The notes below the pieces were generated by a model that worked only from the letters and a program-made list of their open reading frames with translations, was not told the origin of the DNA and made no database searches. Shown here piece after piece: positions 46,188 through 58,436 of a stretch of DNA of 64,000 bases; position 1 is the first letter of the stretch, and each line of letters opens with the position of its first letter. The DNA lies in contig JAGTXK010000091.1 of NCBI GenBank assembly GCA_019096195.1, positions 310,001-374,000 of the forward strand, in the 5' to 3' direction. The translations under genes were made by a program, and so were the position numbers. The DNA is from Boletus sp. NGJ (taxonomy: Eukaryota; Basidiomycota; Agaricomycetes; Boletales; Boletaceae).

Positions 46188-48344
46188 TCATGTCGACCTC
46201 CCGAGTAATTTCAGCCGGGCCTCCGCTGCTCGAGCCCTCCGCTCTCGTTCCACTTTTGCCCTCATTTCTGGTGTCAGTCCAGCGATACCATCCGTGGAGC
46301 CAGATAATCCCCCGAGTTTCTGCGCCCCGCTTGCGGGTTCCTTCTTCGGGGGCTCTTCGACGACGACTGGCACTACTTCTGAGGTCCTCTCCCGTTCACG
46401 CTCTCGCGCTTCTCTCTCGCGCATCTTTTCTTTCAACCCCTTTCTCCTCTGTTTCTTCTTGTCGTCCCTCTCCTCTTCCTTCTCCTTGCTCAGTGCACTC
46501 GGTACGTGCGCAACGCCGAACCAATCCCACCAGTCAGGATGGTCTGCTGCACAACGTCGAAACACGTCACGCACCGCACGGGATCGTGCCAGGTCGTACG
46601 CTGTACGCCGAGACCCAACAGGGGGCACCTCCACATCAGACGCATCCGACTCAATTCCACCTTCCTTTGTCCAGGTGAGCGAAACAGGCGTCGTCGGATC
46701 TGCGTGTAAATCGAACAGAAGCCACTGCACAACTGCCTCATGCCCCGCTTGTGCTGCAACCTGTAGAACTGACACCCTCCTGTCACCTGCCCACTCCGGG
46801 ATTGGTGCATCGACGCCACCGATATCTTCGCCTTCACGTTCCCAAAACCCTTTCAAAGGTTCGAGACGACCTTTAGAAACCATGTCAAGAAATCGACTCC
46901 ATCTTTCGCGATGGAGCTCCTCTTCTTTGGTCAGACGGACAGGTCTAGGTTTTTCCGAACTTTCAGGAGCGGGTTGCATTGGGTGAGGTTTGGGCTTCGG
47001 AAGTGAGGCAAGATAGGCCTCATCCTGAGCGCGGAGGGCTTCTTCGGTGAGGCGAGAGACTTTGGCTTGAACTAGTTCTTGGAGACATCGGGCAAGTTCC
47101 GCTTGAGTCTGGGTCATGCGACATGAATTGATGATTTCCGAGACAATGGGCGAAAACATACAGGTCTACGCGTCGGGAATGGGAAGGTTCGTAATCTATC
47201 ATCCCCTTTGCTGATTATACATCCTTCATAGTCGAGGAAAATGCGTCGATTGGATACACTTGCTCGAATGAAAATACGTTCGCACTCGTAAATATCTTCC
47301 GCCCAGTCTCGAAGCAATTCACGAATATCCTGTAAAAGTTCTACACTGAAACCAATGTAATGCAGCAATTTTCACTCACGTCGCGCAGTGCTTGCTCTCC
47401 ATATCGCCGCAGCATGGCACCAGCACTGATTGCAGCTCCCTTTGCGTTGTCATTAATTGATTGTGACCCACCCTGCTTTCTACGAGCTGGGTTTCTGATT
47501 AAAAGCGTGCCGATGTCAAAGGAAACTGGCTTACTTGTGTAGCGATGGAATGTTTTGTGTTTCAAGACTTCAGTCTCTGGCTTTGGCTGTGGAGGTTTTC
47601 TTTTTCTTGTCTGCACGACCTCATCCTGTTCTTCCCCAACACGTCCAACTCTCACCACAGCTCCCGCAAAATGACCACCGGCAACCATGAACATTGCCCA
47701 TTTCCTCCCTCCCTCGACGATAGCTTGCATTTCCTTTAGTTCCGACAAATATGCGGATGATGGAGTGTCCAGGGGAAATAGCATTCTATAAACTCCGATC
47801 TGTGTTGATGGTGGGGAGTGAAACCAGGTAACGGCTGTCAGTGGAACTCGGAAAGTACCGTCCTCGGGGACGTCAGATAGGGTAGTATGGTTGAGTTTGC
47901 TGAGGAGTACATTAACGGTATCTGATTCGTCCGAGGTTTCATCGTCGGAGGAAGCAGAACCCGAGAGAGAATCTTCCAAGCCTGTTGTGCAAGCGGTGTA
48001 GGTAGCATAGCGTCAGTTCTTTGATCAAAAGGGTGAAGTGGGGGGAGATGCGTACCACCAACGAGTTGGGCGAATGTAGACTCTGTGACAGGGTGTCCGC
48101 CAGTAAGACGTATCTTGACATTGTAGCGATGCCAATCGGTGCGAAAGTGCGCACGTTGCTCATCCACATCGGCAAAAGCTGCTCCAAGACAGATATTGCA
48201 GCCTTTTGCGTTCGATGTAGGTGTTCCCTTTGGCGGAGGGGGGGGAGAAGGTTCACGAGGCGGGGCTTGGCCGGCCAAGGTCCTGGGAGTGAGGGTATCG
48301 ACCAGCTGGGATGGCAGAGAAAATACGTTGTATCTATGGGCCAT
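46188..48344 (-). CDS. VMS1: VMS1/ANKZF1-type peptidyl-tRNA-cleaving ribosome quality control factor
   Basis: Start at 48344: MAHRYNVFSLPSQLVDTL. Then a C2H2-like zinc finger (CNICLGAAFADVDEQRAHFR...H), the VLRF1 domain (WAMFMVAGGHFAGAVVRVG, then HKTFHRYT, RRKQGGSQSINDNAKGAAIS and LRRYGEQALRD), ankyrin repeats (SVLQVAAQAGHEAVVQWLLF, SRRTAYDLARSRAVRDVFRR), a long charged coiled coil, and a C-terminal Cdc48-binding VIM motif. RERRARAAEAR fits R-x5-AA-x2-R exactly. The GGSQ loop corresponds to the active-site loop of Vms1, whose glutamine is needed to release nascent chains from stalled 60S particles. It probably links mitochondrial protein quality control to Cdc48. About six exons; divergent from the phosphomannomutase gene. 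Confidence 0.88.
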
Positions 48345-48514
48345 CTCTGTGGGCTAGATAAAAGTCGAGATGACTTGTAATCATGTCAATTATGTCTTGC
48401 ACTGCCACACATCTAATCGAACCGAATCGCGAACCGAGATGCGATCGAAGTTATAATATTTAAATATTGATCCCCTTCCGAGTCGACGTGGCGGGCCGTT
48501 CTATCACAACCACC

Positions 48515-49630
48515 ATGTTCGCTTCAGATTTTGCGAGTCGCCCCATCAAGAAATTGGTGCTCTTCGACGTCGATGGCACCCTCACACCTCCCAGGTAGGA
48601 TCATCCTAGTGTTGTTCAGACCTCATGAACGATGACCACTTTTCAGGCAGACAGTCACTCCGGAGGTGGTCAAATTCCTCCGCGAGCTTAGACAGAGGGT
48701 GACCATCGGGTTCGTTGGCGGCTCTGATCTTGCCAAAATCAGTGAACAGCTCGCCGTGGATGGCGGGAACGGTTCGTTCAATCCTTTAACAACCACTCTT
48801 GGAAGGCACTGTCCGATGCTGATGTTCTACTAGTCCTCGAAGATTTTGACTTTGCGTTCGCAGAGAATGGATTGACTGCCTTTCGTCTCGGGAAGCCCCT
48901 GGCAACGCAATCGTTCATCAACTTTGTCGGAGAGGAAAAGTACAAGAAACTCGTCAACTTCATACTTCGCTACTTGTCTGAAATTGACATTCCGATCAAG
49001 CGGTTCGTGATAAAATCTCTGTACCATTGTTTTGTTTCATCAGGTCCCTTCTTAGGGGCACGTTTATCGAATTTCGCAACGGGATGATAAACGTCAGCCC
49101 AATTGGCAGGAATGCAACGTATGTCTTACTCCGCCTGCTCGTATATCCTCCGCTTAAGTGATCCGCTTGAAAAGCAAACAAGAGCGTGACGAATTCGAGC
49201 AACACGACAAAGTAAGCCAGCTCATAAGCACCACGGTAACAGTGTTAACATGCATAACCAGAAACACAATATCCGCGCTGCATTCATCGAGAAGCTTCGC
49301 GAGCAATGCCGCCCCGAAAACCTCGACCTCAAGTTGACGTTCTCCATCGGTGGTCAGATCTCCTTTGACATTTTCCCTGATGGATGGGACAAGCGTTATT
49401 GTCTGCAATTCGTCGAGAACGAGGAATTCGAAGAGATCCACTTCTTTGGGGACAAGACACATGCGGTGAGTTTTCAGCGGGTGATACGTTAGCTGTTATG
49501 CCGATGGATTGACCAACGCGGGCAGGGAGGGAATGACCACGAAATCTACGTGGACTCCAGGACTGTGGGACACAGTGTCCAGTCACCTGCAGATACAATT
49601 CGAGTGGGCACCGAGCTCTTCCTCCACTAG
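48515..49630 (+). CDS. SEC53: Phosphomannomutase (SEC53/PMM type)
   Basis: Start at 48515: [20 protein letters not shown], with the HAD catalytic motif DVDGTLT (Asp nucleophile and the second Asp). Then [51 protein letters not shown], an arginine-containing substrate-binding region, [18 protein letters not shown], and [20 protein letters not shown] with the motif IV Asp residues and GGNDHE. The enzyme converts mannose-6-phosphate to mannose-1-phosphate for GDP-mannose, needed for N- and O-glycosylation and GPI anchors. It is cytosolic. About eight exons; stop at 49630 after GTELFLH. The length matches the family (about 250 residues). Confidence 0.9.
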
Positions 49631-49869
49631 AAATAGAACTGGTGTCGAATGTATATAATAGACTTGTTGGGTGCAAATTCCGGGTTTGTGAGACACAGGG
49701 GCTCCTCCCAGAATGGGAAAACCACAACTCGACCACACGCGTCACGACATTGCTCACATGCACAGACGTCGGACGCGTCCGACGACGGGTCTACCATAGC
49801 AATCAACTAGCGGACGCTCCACTCACCAGCTCCATTCTCTGCTTCCCGCGACATTACACCCCTTCTGTC

Positions 49870-52800
49870 ATGCCAACCCCAAAGGTCAAAGGAGGCTCTA
49901 GGTAATCAGTTTATGCAATACACGTCCCCAGCCCAAGTGCTTACGCGGATACGTACGATAGAGTCAAGACAGAAACGGCTGCTGGACCAGCAACGAAGCG
50001 AAGAAAGCTGGCCACCTCTGGTTCACAGAACACGCAGAGTTCGTCGTTCGCTGATGTTCTAGAACAGCTCAGTCAGAACGTTTCAAATGGTGCATGTATG
50101 TCTCAGAGAATCATTCTAGCGAGGCTCTCTTAGTTGACAATGCTTCAGCTTCTGAGGGGGGTGCTGATTCTTGGTCTCGTCCAAGCCTCGCGCCAATAAA
50201 CGAGAAGACGGACTCCATTAGTGTGTCTTTTCTTATTATTAACTCCTTTCTCTCAAACTCGTGCCACCCCAGTCTTTCAACAGGTGGACGTTGAGAATGC
50301 AACAGATCCACACACTGGGCGTACGATGTTGCGTATGTTTGGCGTCACAGAGGTGGGTTTTGTCTTGCTTGGCTATTGAAGCTAGTATTCAGCTATGAAA
50401 TGCTTTAGGCCGGGAACAGTGTCCTTGCCAATGTCACACAATTCATGCCTTATTTCTACATCCCTGTTCCTCGCGGTTTTGATCATTCTGACTTAGATGC
50501 CTTCATGGATGCCTTGAATGTAAGTCGGGGAATGTTTCAAACTAACCCACCACGGTATCTTATATGGTATGCTGGACTAGAATACCGCAGGGGGCGATTA
50601 TGTCCTCGATATCGAAATTGTGAAGAAGCGCACGCTCTGGGGCTATCTGGGAGACGATTGGTTCCCGTTCATGAAACTTACGATAGTAGACCCAAAATCC
50701 CTTCCTAAAGTTCGAGATAAGTCAATTTTAAGCAACGCACCTTCTTTTGCTAACTTTTCGCTTTGTGGTAATCACGCGTGTTCGAACGGGGTGAAATTTT
50801 TTTCCGGGACATCTTCGCCCTCGGTCAACCTTATACTACCTTCGAGAGTAATATTCCGTATACACTTCGGTTCATGATAGATACTAAGGTCGGTCCTTGC
50901 CGTCGTATGAGATGTCGACTTCTGGATTATCATCTATCATCAGGTGGTAGGAATGAATTGGATCGAAATCCCGGCAGGAAAGTACAAACTTCTTTCTGAG
51001 GAAGCAAAACGGTCCACGTGCCAAATCGAACTTAATCTGAGGTGCGGTGACATGAGTTTTATTATCTGCCTGTTATTCAAACACCCCTAAGGTGGGATGC
51101 TTTCATCTCGCACTCTCCTGAGGGGAACTGGCAGAAGATTGCACCTCTACGCATACTCAGTTTCGATATTGAGTGTGCTGGGCGAAAAGGTATATTCCCC
51201 GAGGCCAACATTGATCCTGTCATCCAAATTGCGAACATGGTAACTCGTCAAGGTCCATCCCTGTCACTTCTACCCGAGACGAAGCTAACAAATATACGGA
51301 ACAGGCGAGACGCAGCCCTTCATCCGGAATGTATTCACGCTTAATTCTTGTTCACACATCGTTGGGTCCCAAGTCCTCTCTTTTGATGATGAAGCAAAGC
51401 TCCTTCACGCTTGGCGGGACTTCATCGAACAGGTGGATCCAGACGTAGTCATTGGATATAACGTCGCAAATTTTGATTGGCCATACCTCGTTGATAGGGC
51501 GAGACACCTAAGAGCCACCAAGTTTCACCATCTCGGGAGATTGAAAGGTACGTCTATGTTCTATTGTGTATCGCGCTGCTGCCTTTAAATGACACACTGC
51601 TCCCGAAGGCGTAAAGGCCCAAGTGAAAGACACCCACTTCTCTTCAAAAGCCTACGGTCAACGTGATTCGAAGGAGACAGTCCTCGATGGTCGCCTCCAG
51701 CTTGACGTACTCCAATTTATGCAACGTGAACACAAACTGCGTAGTTATACACTCAATTCTGTCTGTGCGCAGTTCTTAGGCGAGCAAAAAGAAGATGTCC
51801 ATTACTCAGTTATCACGGAATTGCAGAATGGTGGGCCTGAGTCAAGGCGGCGGTTGGCTGTGTATTGCTTGAAGGTCGCGTCATACACTATACGCTGGCC
51901 AACGGGTTTCATCTAATATGCACCCCATTTAGGATGCATACCTCCCGCAACGATTACTCGATAAACTGATGTGTTTCGTAAACTACATCGAAATGGCGCG
52001 CGTGACAGGTGTTCCGTTTAACTACTTACTATCTCGAGGCCAGTCTATCAAAGTGCTCTCCCAACTTTTTCGAAGAGCAAACGATGAAGGGTATATCGTA
52101 CCCACATTAAAGGGCGAAGGTAAGCCCAGAGAAACTTTGCAGAGTGCAACTGCGGTTGTCTAACTGCAAGTTTACAGGCACAGATGAACAATATGAAGGT
52201 GCAACTGTAATCGAGCCGAAAAAAGGTTATTACGATACGCCTATTGCAACACTTGACTTCAGTTCTTTGTATCCCTCCATCATGATGGCTCATAACCTGT
52301 GCTACACGACTCTCTTGGATAAGCCGACCATTGACCGACTAGGGCTCGTCAAAGACGCAGATTACATTCAGACACCAAATAACGGTACGAGACATCGCTA
52401 ACGTCCACCATCATCCTAACCACTCCGTGGCTGTAGACTTTTTCGTTACAAAGGCAAAACGGAAGGGTCTGTTACCAACTGTGCTGGAGGACCTCATTTC
52501 CGCAAGAAAACGCGCGAAAGCTGATCTCAAGAAAGAAACTGACCCTTTTAGAAGAGCAGTATTAGATGGTCGTCAGCTGGCCCTCAAGGTACACTCGATG
52601 GATGTTGTTGATCTGCGTGAGACTGACTTAGACGCAGATAAGTGCCAATTCCGTGTACGGGTTCACTGGCGCAACGGTTGGGAAGCTACCATGTCTTGCC
52701 ATATCGTCGAGTGTGACTGCGTACGGTCGCCAAATGATCGAGAAAACCAAGCAGGTTCGGTCTCTCTACCACGAACTTTCCCGAGGAATCTCAAATTTCC

Positions 52801-54297
52801 ATATCTATGTCAGGAAGTAGAAGCTGAATTTTCCCTGTCGAATGGTCACAGTCACAACGCCGAAGTAATTTACGGTGATACAGATTCTATCATGGTCAAA
52901 TTCGGACCTTCAGATCTTAAAACTGTCATGGAACTTGGTGGGTTCCTTACTGTAGACTCGCTATCATTCTGCTAAATTGAAGCTGGTGATTCAGGAGCCC
53001 AAGCTGCAGCCTTCGTTACGGTCAAGTTCATCAAGCCGATTAATCTCGAGTTTGAAAAAGTCTATTTCCCGTACTTGCTTATCAACAAAAAGCGGTACGC
53101 AGGGCTCTACTGGACGAAGACAGAGAAATATGACAAGATGGACGCAAAAGGTATTGAGGTGCGCGTCCTTCTGAAAGAATATCTGGCGGTTTCTGACAAT
53201 TTCGTGTAGACGGTTCGAAGAGATAACTGTCGACTTGTTTCGACAGTTATCGAGACGTGCCTACACAAGATGCTCATTGATCGAGATGTAAAGGGGGCGG
53301 AGGAGTATGACAATGCCACTCTATCCCGCTCGCTGAGGCTGATTATAAATCTAGCTACACGAAACGCATGATCTCGGATCTACTGCAAAACAAGATTGAT
53401 ATGTCCCAGCTCGTGATCACGAAAGCGCTCGCCAAGGCCGATTACGCAGCAAAACAGGCCCACGTAGAACTTGCAGAACGAATGCGTCAACGCGACGCTG
53501 GTTCTGCACCTGCTCTCGGTGATCGCGTTGCGTACGTCATTGTCAAAGGCATCAAAGGTTTATCCACAATCACTTGATACAATATTTTGAACTCACGAGC
53601 TTTGTCTCCGCAGGTGCCGCTGCCTACGAGAAGTCTGAAGATCCGCTTTACGTGCTCGAGAACAACATTCCCATCGATACGAAGTACTATCTCGAGAACC
53701 AACTTTCGAAACCTCTCATGAGGATTTTCGAACCCATCCTTGGCGAAAAGGCGAACTCGCTACGTACGCGTCGAATTCTTGAATTGTATCTGTGATACTT
53801 GACATCTCTCAGTGTCTGGTGATCATACTCGTTCGATTGCGATCGCAACTCCAACTGTTGGAGGACTCATGAAGTTCGCCGTCAAGACAGTTAGTTGTCT
53901 TGGATGCAAGACAGCTTTACGGCCAAACAATAGTATCTCCAGTCAGTACATGTTTACTTACTCCAAGTTTGACCTCTCACAGATGGCTTCAGACGGTGCT
54001 GTGTGCAACAACTGCCGCCCAAGGATCCATGAACTTTATCAAAAACAAGTGAATGCTGCCTCACAGACGCAAGTACGGTTCTCGAGATTGTGGACCCAGT
54101 GCCAGCGATGTCAAGGATCATTACATCAGGTATTGATTCCGCCTTCACATGTCTCTATGATGTTGACTTATTCCGTGTTTAAGGATGTCTTGTGTACGAG
54201 CAAAGATTGTCCAATCTTTTACATGAGAAAGAAAGCTCAAAAAGATGTCGAGGATGCATCTGCAATCCTGGAACGGTTTGATGACGAGCTTTGGTGA
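49870..54297 (+). CDS. POL3: DNA polymerase delta catalytic subunit (POL3/POLD1)
   Basis: Start at 49870: [11 protein letters not shown]. After a short N-terminal region come [20 protein letters not shown], the exonuclease domain with [12 protein letters not shown] (Exo I) and [14 protein letters not shown] (Exo II), [20 protein letters not shown], the polymerase core [18 protein letters not shown] (motif A), [39 protein letters not shown] (motif B, split by an intron), and [13 protein letters not shown] (motif C). The C-terminus has the two Cys modules: CLGCKTAL...CNNC (zinc) and CQRCQGS...[10 protein letters not shown] (4Fe-4S). All catalytic motifs are intact. It is the main lagging-strand replicative polymerase. 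It has about 20 short exons; the stop is at 54297, at the edge of an AT-rich repeat-like tract. Confidence 0.92.
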
Positions 54298-55531
54298 CAT
54301 TATGCATATTGTGGGACAAATGCTATACAACAGACCTGAAGCTTGATACAATTCAGTAATGGATGTGATTACGGTTTTGCATAATAACCAGCTTTTCTTT
54401 TGAATATAAAATTGTTGCAATGTTGGAAACATTTCTAGTGGATATATGAAGGATTGTTGATGCTATACCACCCTCATTGCAGCAGTCGGGTGGCTAATGT
54501 ATAGGGTATCACAAACTATAGTTGAAGTATGTCCTCTTTTCAAAGGCCCTTGATGACCTCCTGAACTCCCCTGCATACACATTTAGTCAATTCCTGACAT
54601 TTTGCCTTCTTGATCCTGTCCCCCCCTCTGCTTGAACACACTGCCAAAGTTTTGTAATCCCCTTGGGTTGTTTAGGTTACTCTGGCATTCTTCTTTTGAA
54701 TATATTGTAGTAGCTTCAAGTGAAGCTATTAGCTTACACAAGCTCAAAACACATGGGTGAGTTCCAGAGGATGGAATAACGGCCAATAATCAAACACCAC
54801 TAGAGCCTAATCACAATGCTGGCCAGACTTTGTTGCATACATCAAATACTGTATAGGCAAACAAGAAGTTTGGAGTCCAAAACCTGTAGTGAAAAAGTAA
54901 AAGTAAGAACAGTAAGCTACTGATGACCAGGGAAAAAAGGCAGAGATTAACAAGTTTGAGAATAATGGTCTAGACTAATGGAAAGTAACACATAAGGCAT
55001 GATGTCATACTGGTCTGGACCAGATTATATGCATTCTCTCATGGTCACTGGCACATGCTTTTGGTCATCCAATTTGAAAAGTTTCTCAGATGTTTAAAAT
55101 GAACAAAGAGTTTTGCATGACAATTCAATAGGCAACACTCCTTTTCAAACATGATGTTGTTCATCTGATCTTAGTACAAATCTTGTACTCACTTGTTCCA
55201 TTTTGAAAATTGAAACAACCAAAGAATCATTTAAGGCTGTATTAGGTTACTCAGTCAGACTACAAAGAAATAGAACCCAGGGATGTACAGGATGAGGGTT
55301 AGTTTGTTGATAAGTTCAAACCCAACAAAGTCTTTGTATTTGTGGTGAGATATTACAGCACACTTTCAATATAAAATATGTTTTAGTTGAACAATGTATG
55401 ACATACTGTACATAAGAGTGATTTCATTAAGTGGCAGAATTCTTTTTGACTGCTAAGTGACAGAATCTAAGAAAGGGTGTTAAAAATGGACAACTCTGAT
55501 GAAACTTCGAAGGACTGGAGTTACTTGAGGG

Positions 55532-56047
55532 TGTCAGGACTTGGCTTCACCTTATGTGGTGCGCCCTTGCTCGAGTCCGATGTCCCGGATTTCGAAGACG
55601 TAGGAGGATCAGAGGTTTGGACTTGACATAGTCGAACGTCAAGTTGAGTAGAGGGTCGGAGTGAGTCGTCGAGACTTGGACAGGAGACAGGAGGAGTGTT
55701 CAGAGTTGATATTTGAACTGACTTTACAGGAGTAGTACCAAGGGTTTATATACGATCGGAATGAAGGTATTAGTAACAGAGTTTGTAAGGTGTAATGAGT
55801 AATGGGATGGAGATGGGACCTTGCTGGAGCAGTGCTCCTAAGCGAGACAGACACTGGGTCGGAGACAACTATAAGGTGGGACTAGGATGGATGAAGAAGC
55901 ATAGGTTATGTACGAAAGGAGAAGTATAAACACTATAGTGAGGATGTTACAAGTCTGAGGGTATGAGGACATACTCCGAGAGAGAACGCGCCAGAGTTAT
56001 GGACAGAGTGCCGGAGTTGGACTTGTTGAATTACACAGGATATGACA
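55532..56047 (-). mobile_element. Probable solo LTR, Ty3/gypsy-like
   Basis: The 516-bp unit is bounded by TGTCA...TGACA, a perfect 5-bp terminal inverted repeat. The flanks GAGGG and AAGGG resemble a 5-bp target-site duplication with one mismatch. On the minus strand it has a TATATAA-like box (GTATATAAACCC) in the middle, as in LTR promoters. It carries about twenty CpGs, unlike its surroundings, so it is younger than the sequence it sits in. No internal coding region adjoins it, so it looks like the product of LTR-LTR recombination. The Ty3/gypsy assignment is by general resemblance only. Confidence 0.5.
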
Positions 56048-56298
56048 AAGGGCAGGAATGCCCAAGACTACAGTACATTAGCTACAGGTAAATGATAAGT
56101 AAAAAGCAACTCACCTCAGCTGCTGCCTAAGAGGGTGAAAACAACTGAGGTGTGTGTCAGTGAGTGGAAACTATATATACTATGGGTGGAGGTATGCTCA
56201 TATTATGTTATATATGATATTATGTGAATGAGCCCAAAAGAAGCATAATGTGTGTAAATATCAGCTAAGAAATGATGAGAAGTCTAACTGTAATAAAA

Positions 56299-56480
56299 GC
56301 TCATTCTGAATTCGGAATGAGCGTGGGAAAGTTTCGGAAACAGTTCCGAAGCAGTTCCGAAACAACCATCTCGGAACCTGCAGAAGGGTGTGGGAAAATC
56401 TTGGAAGCAACCCTCGGAACTGGAGGTTCCAGGATGTGGTTTCAGAATGATACTTCCAGGATTGGAAGTGACAGAACTGG
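56299..56480. repeat. Palindrome and TTCCGA/TCGGAA-rich block
   Basis: Positions 56299-56322 form a 24-bp inverted repeat (arms GCTCATTC and GAATGAGC around a GAATTC centre) with one mismatched pair. Over the next 180 bp the short motif TTCCGA/TCGGAA recurs many times in both orientations. CpG is frequent here, unlike the neighbouring tract. It is probably part of a second, younger mobile element of unknown class. Confidence 0.4.
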
Positions 56481-57239
56481 AATGGTTCAGGACTCGACTA
56501 TGGGTGAATATTGTCACTAAGTGTAAAGTCACTATACATATATTAAAATTTAATTTTTGATAGAGTTTCTGTTGCAATGCAAACACAGCCTACGATAAGC
56601 TTGCTGTGGAAAATGTCCAGATATATGACATATGATGCAGAATTACCTGACTTGCAAGGTCTCTGGTGGATCAAAACATCCCACTTTTTGGATGACACAT
56701 GACATCATGTGTTTTCATACACCAGTAAATACAATTTCTGAAATATAAACTACTGTAATAATATAACATATATATAATTCATCTGGCATACACTAGTCAT
56801 AACATTCAAGTTGTCCTCTGCCAATGGGCACTCAAGGTTGGTGTATTTGATTTGGACAGTACTCAGAAAAAGGAACTACATAATAACAAATTCACTGTAC
56901 ATATTAGTTTTTATCATTTAAAGTCAAAAAGGTAGTCTAATTGTCTCAAATTTCAGGAAATGTGTGAATGAGTGTGTGAAATCTTCAATTATGAAAATGA
57001 TGGTCATAAACCAGAACCTTACTATCTGGTTAGATTCTGCATGAGTCAAGTCAGAACTTCCCATGGATGTACTCTTTTATTTTCCCACATATTTTTGGGA
57101 TGTTGTAAAATCTATCCCCTTCAGGTCAGGGAATATTAATTTGGAATACACCTTTGATTTATTTACATCTGTGTATTTTGGTAATCCCAGTAAATAAAAT
57201 TTTCCAATTAGTATTTCAACAATATGCCTCTTTCTTTGG

Positions 57240-58436
57240 ATGTCATCATCCAAGATTGAGATGTCAGAGGTTGACTTGTCAGAGGAGGGAGTTGTCCACT
57301 TCACACATTATGTCATTCAGACAATGCAGTGTGAGTGGGAGGGTTGTACTATGACACTCAATAGCTGGGACACATTAGCAAAGGTGATTAATCTGACAGT
57401 TCTTCATTCAATTTGTTTCTCTGGTTGTTGTCACCAGACTTCCTTCCCAAAAGACATCACTCCCTCAGGTGCCATCCAGAATCCTGCAGCTTTTCCCTGC
57501 ACTTGATGAAGTGGCTGGGTTTGCCTGCAGGATTACTTGGTAGCTCTTGGAGGAGGTGCCATTGTATTTTTTTTTGTTGATAGTTGCTAACTTGCATGTT
57601 TTTGGTTTACAGCATCTTCTTCGGCACAGCTCTCGTGTTATACAGCAGGTAGGCAGCACTTTTATACCTATATTCAAGTCTTAGTGGCCTTGCTTTTTGT
57701 TATCGCAGAATGGAATGTATCAGTGTTCCTATTCCCGATGCTCTGGCCGACTGCATAACTCGTTGGGGGCATTGAAGACTCACATTGAACTCAGCCACTT
57801 GTCAAGGGTGGCATTAAGATGTCCAGCATACAGTGCGTGAAAGCCGTGCTTTTGCCTGTATTGCACTGAAGTATCATATAACCTCAAGGTTGTGATGAGA
57901 TATTCGTCCGCGTGCAACAACTTCAAACTCACTTCGAACATGCGCACCGCGAACTCCTCAATAAGCGTGCATCTGTAGACGATTTAGCGCCGCTTGCGAT
58001 CCTCGCACCCCCGCGCCCCCTCCGACCGCCGCCCCCACTCCCCCACCACAAAGTTCGCACAGACTTAGTGCTGGCTTCCGTCTCGATGCCGCCCGTCCGT
58101 CTAGGGCACAGTCAAGCAAGCGCGTCCGGTCTTTCGCGCAAGTGGAGTCGATTGAACGTACAGGACGAAGAGAGCGACGACAATCCTATCACATTCGATA
58201 ACCACCCCTCCCCCCAAATACACGACATCCTTGCACCCAACGTCGTAGACATTGAGGTACATAAAAAACCACCACTGGCCAAACAGCCACTCTTATCCCG
58301 TCCTCAACCGGCGATTTATCCGCCTGTACGATCTAATGAGCCAGAGCAAAGTATCCTATATCCCTCGTTTGTACGCATGGTTGACAGTCTGGCCGCAGCT
58401 GGAACTCTTGCGAGGCGCAAAAAAGGGGGGATGTAG
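57240..58436 (+). CDS. C2H2 zinc-finger protein
   Basis: Start at 57240: MSSSKIEMSEVDLSEEGVV. Three zinc fingers are split over exons: CEWEGCTMTLNSWDTLAK + HLLRH; CSYSRCSGRLHNSLGALK + THIELSH; CPAY(G)C...VRVQQLQTHFEHAH. Each has the C-x4-C...H-x3/4-H spacing. A Pro-rich region follows (LAPPRPLRPPPPLPHHK) and a basic, disordered C-terminus ending TLARRKKGGM. It is probably nuclear and nucleic-acid binding. There are about four exons; intron 1 (about 57382-57612) is long for this genome. Exon 1 and intron 1 contain no CpG, whereas exon 3 onward is CpG-rich, so the 5' end lies in the CpG-depleted tract. Confidence 0.72.

Larger units (their letters stand above)
54298..57239. repeat. AT-rich, CpG-depleted repeat-derived tract
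   Basis: No gene is recognisable in this tract. CpG is almost absent: between 54541 and 55508 I see a single CpG, and from 56594 to about 57620 none. Flanking genes are CpG-rich. TpG and CpA are common. This pattern is typical of old fungal repeats whose methylated cytosines were lost by deamination or a RIP-like process. Two CpG-richer blocks interrupt it, a solo LTR (55532-56047) and a palindrome-led block (56299-56480). Element families in the older background cannot be assigned from sequence alone. Confidence 0.6.

Noticed and set aside
54583-54786. A minus-strand frame in the CpG-depleted tract that might be a protein remnant.
   Set aside because: It is short, with no recognisable domain; the tract's base bias opens frames easily.
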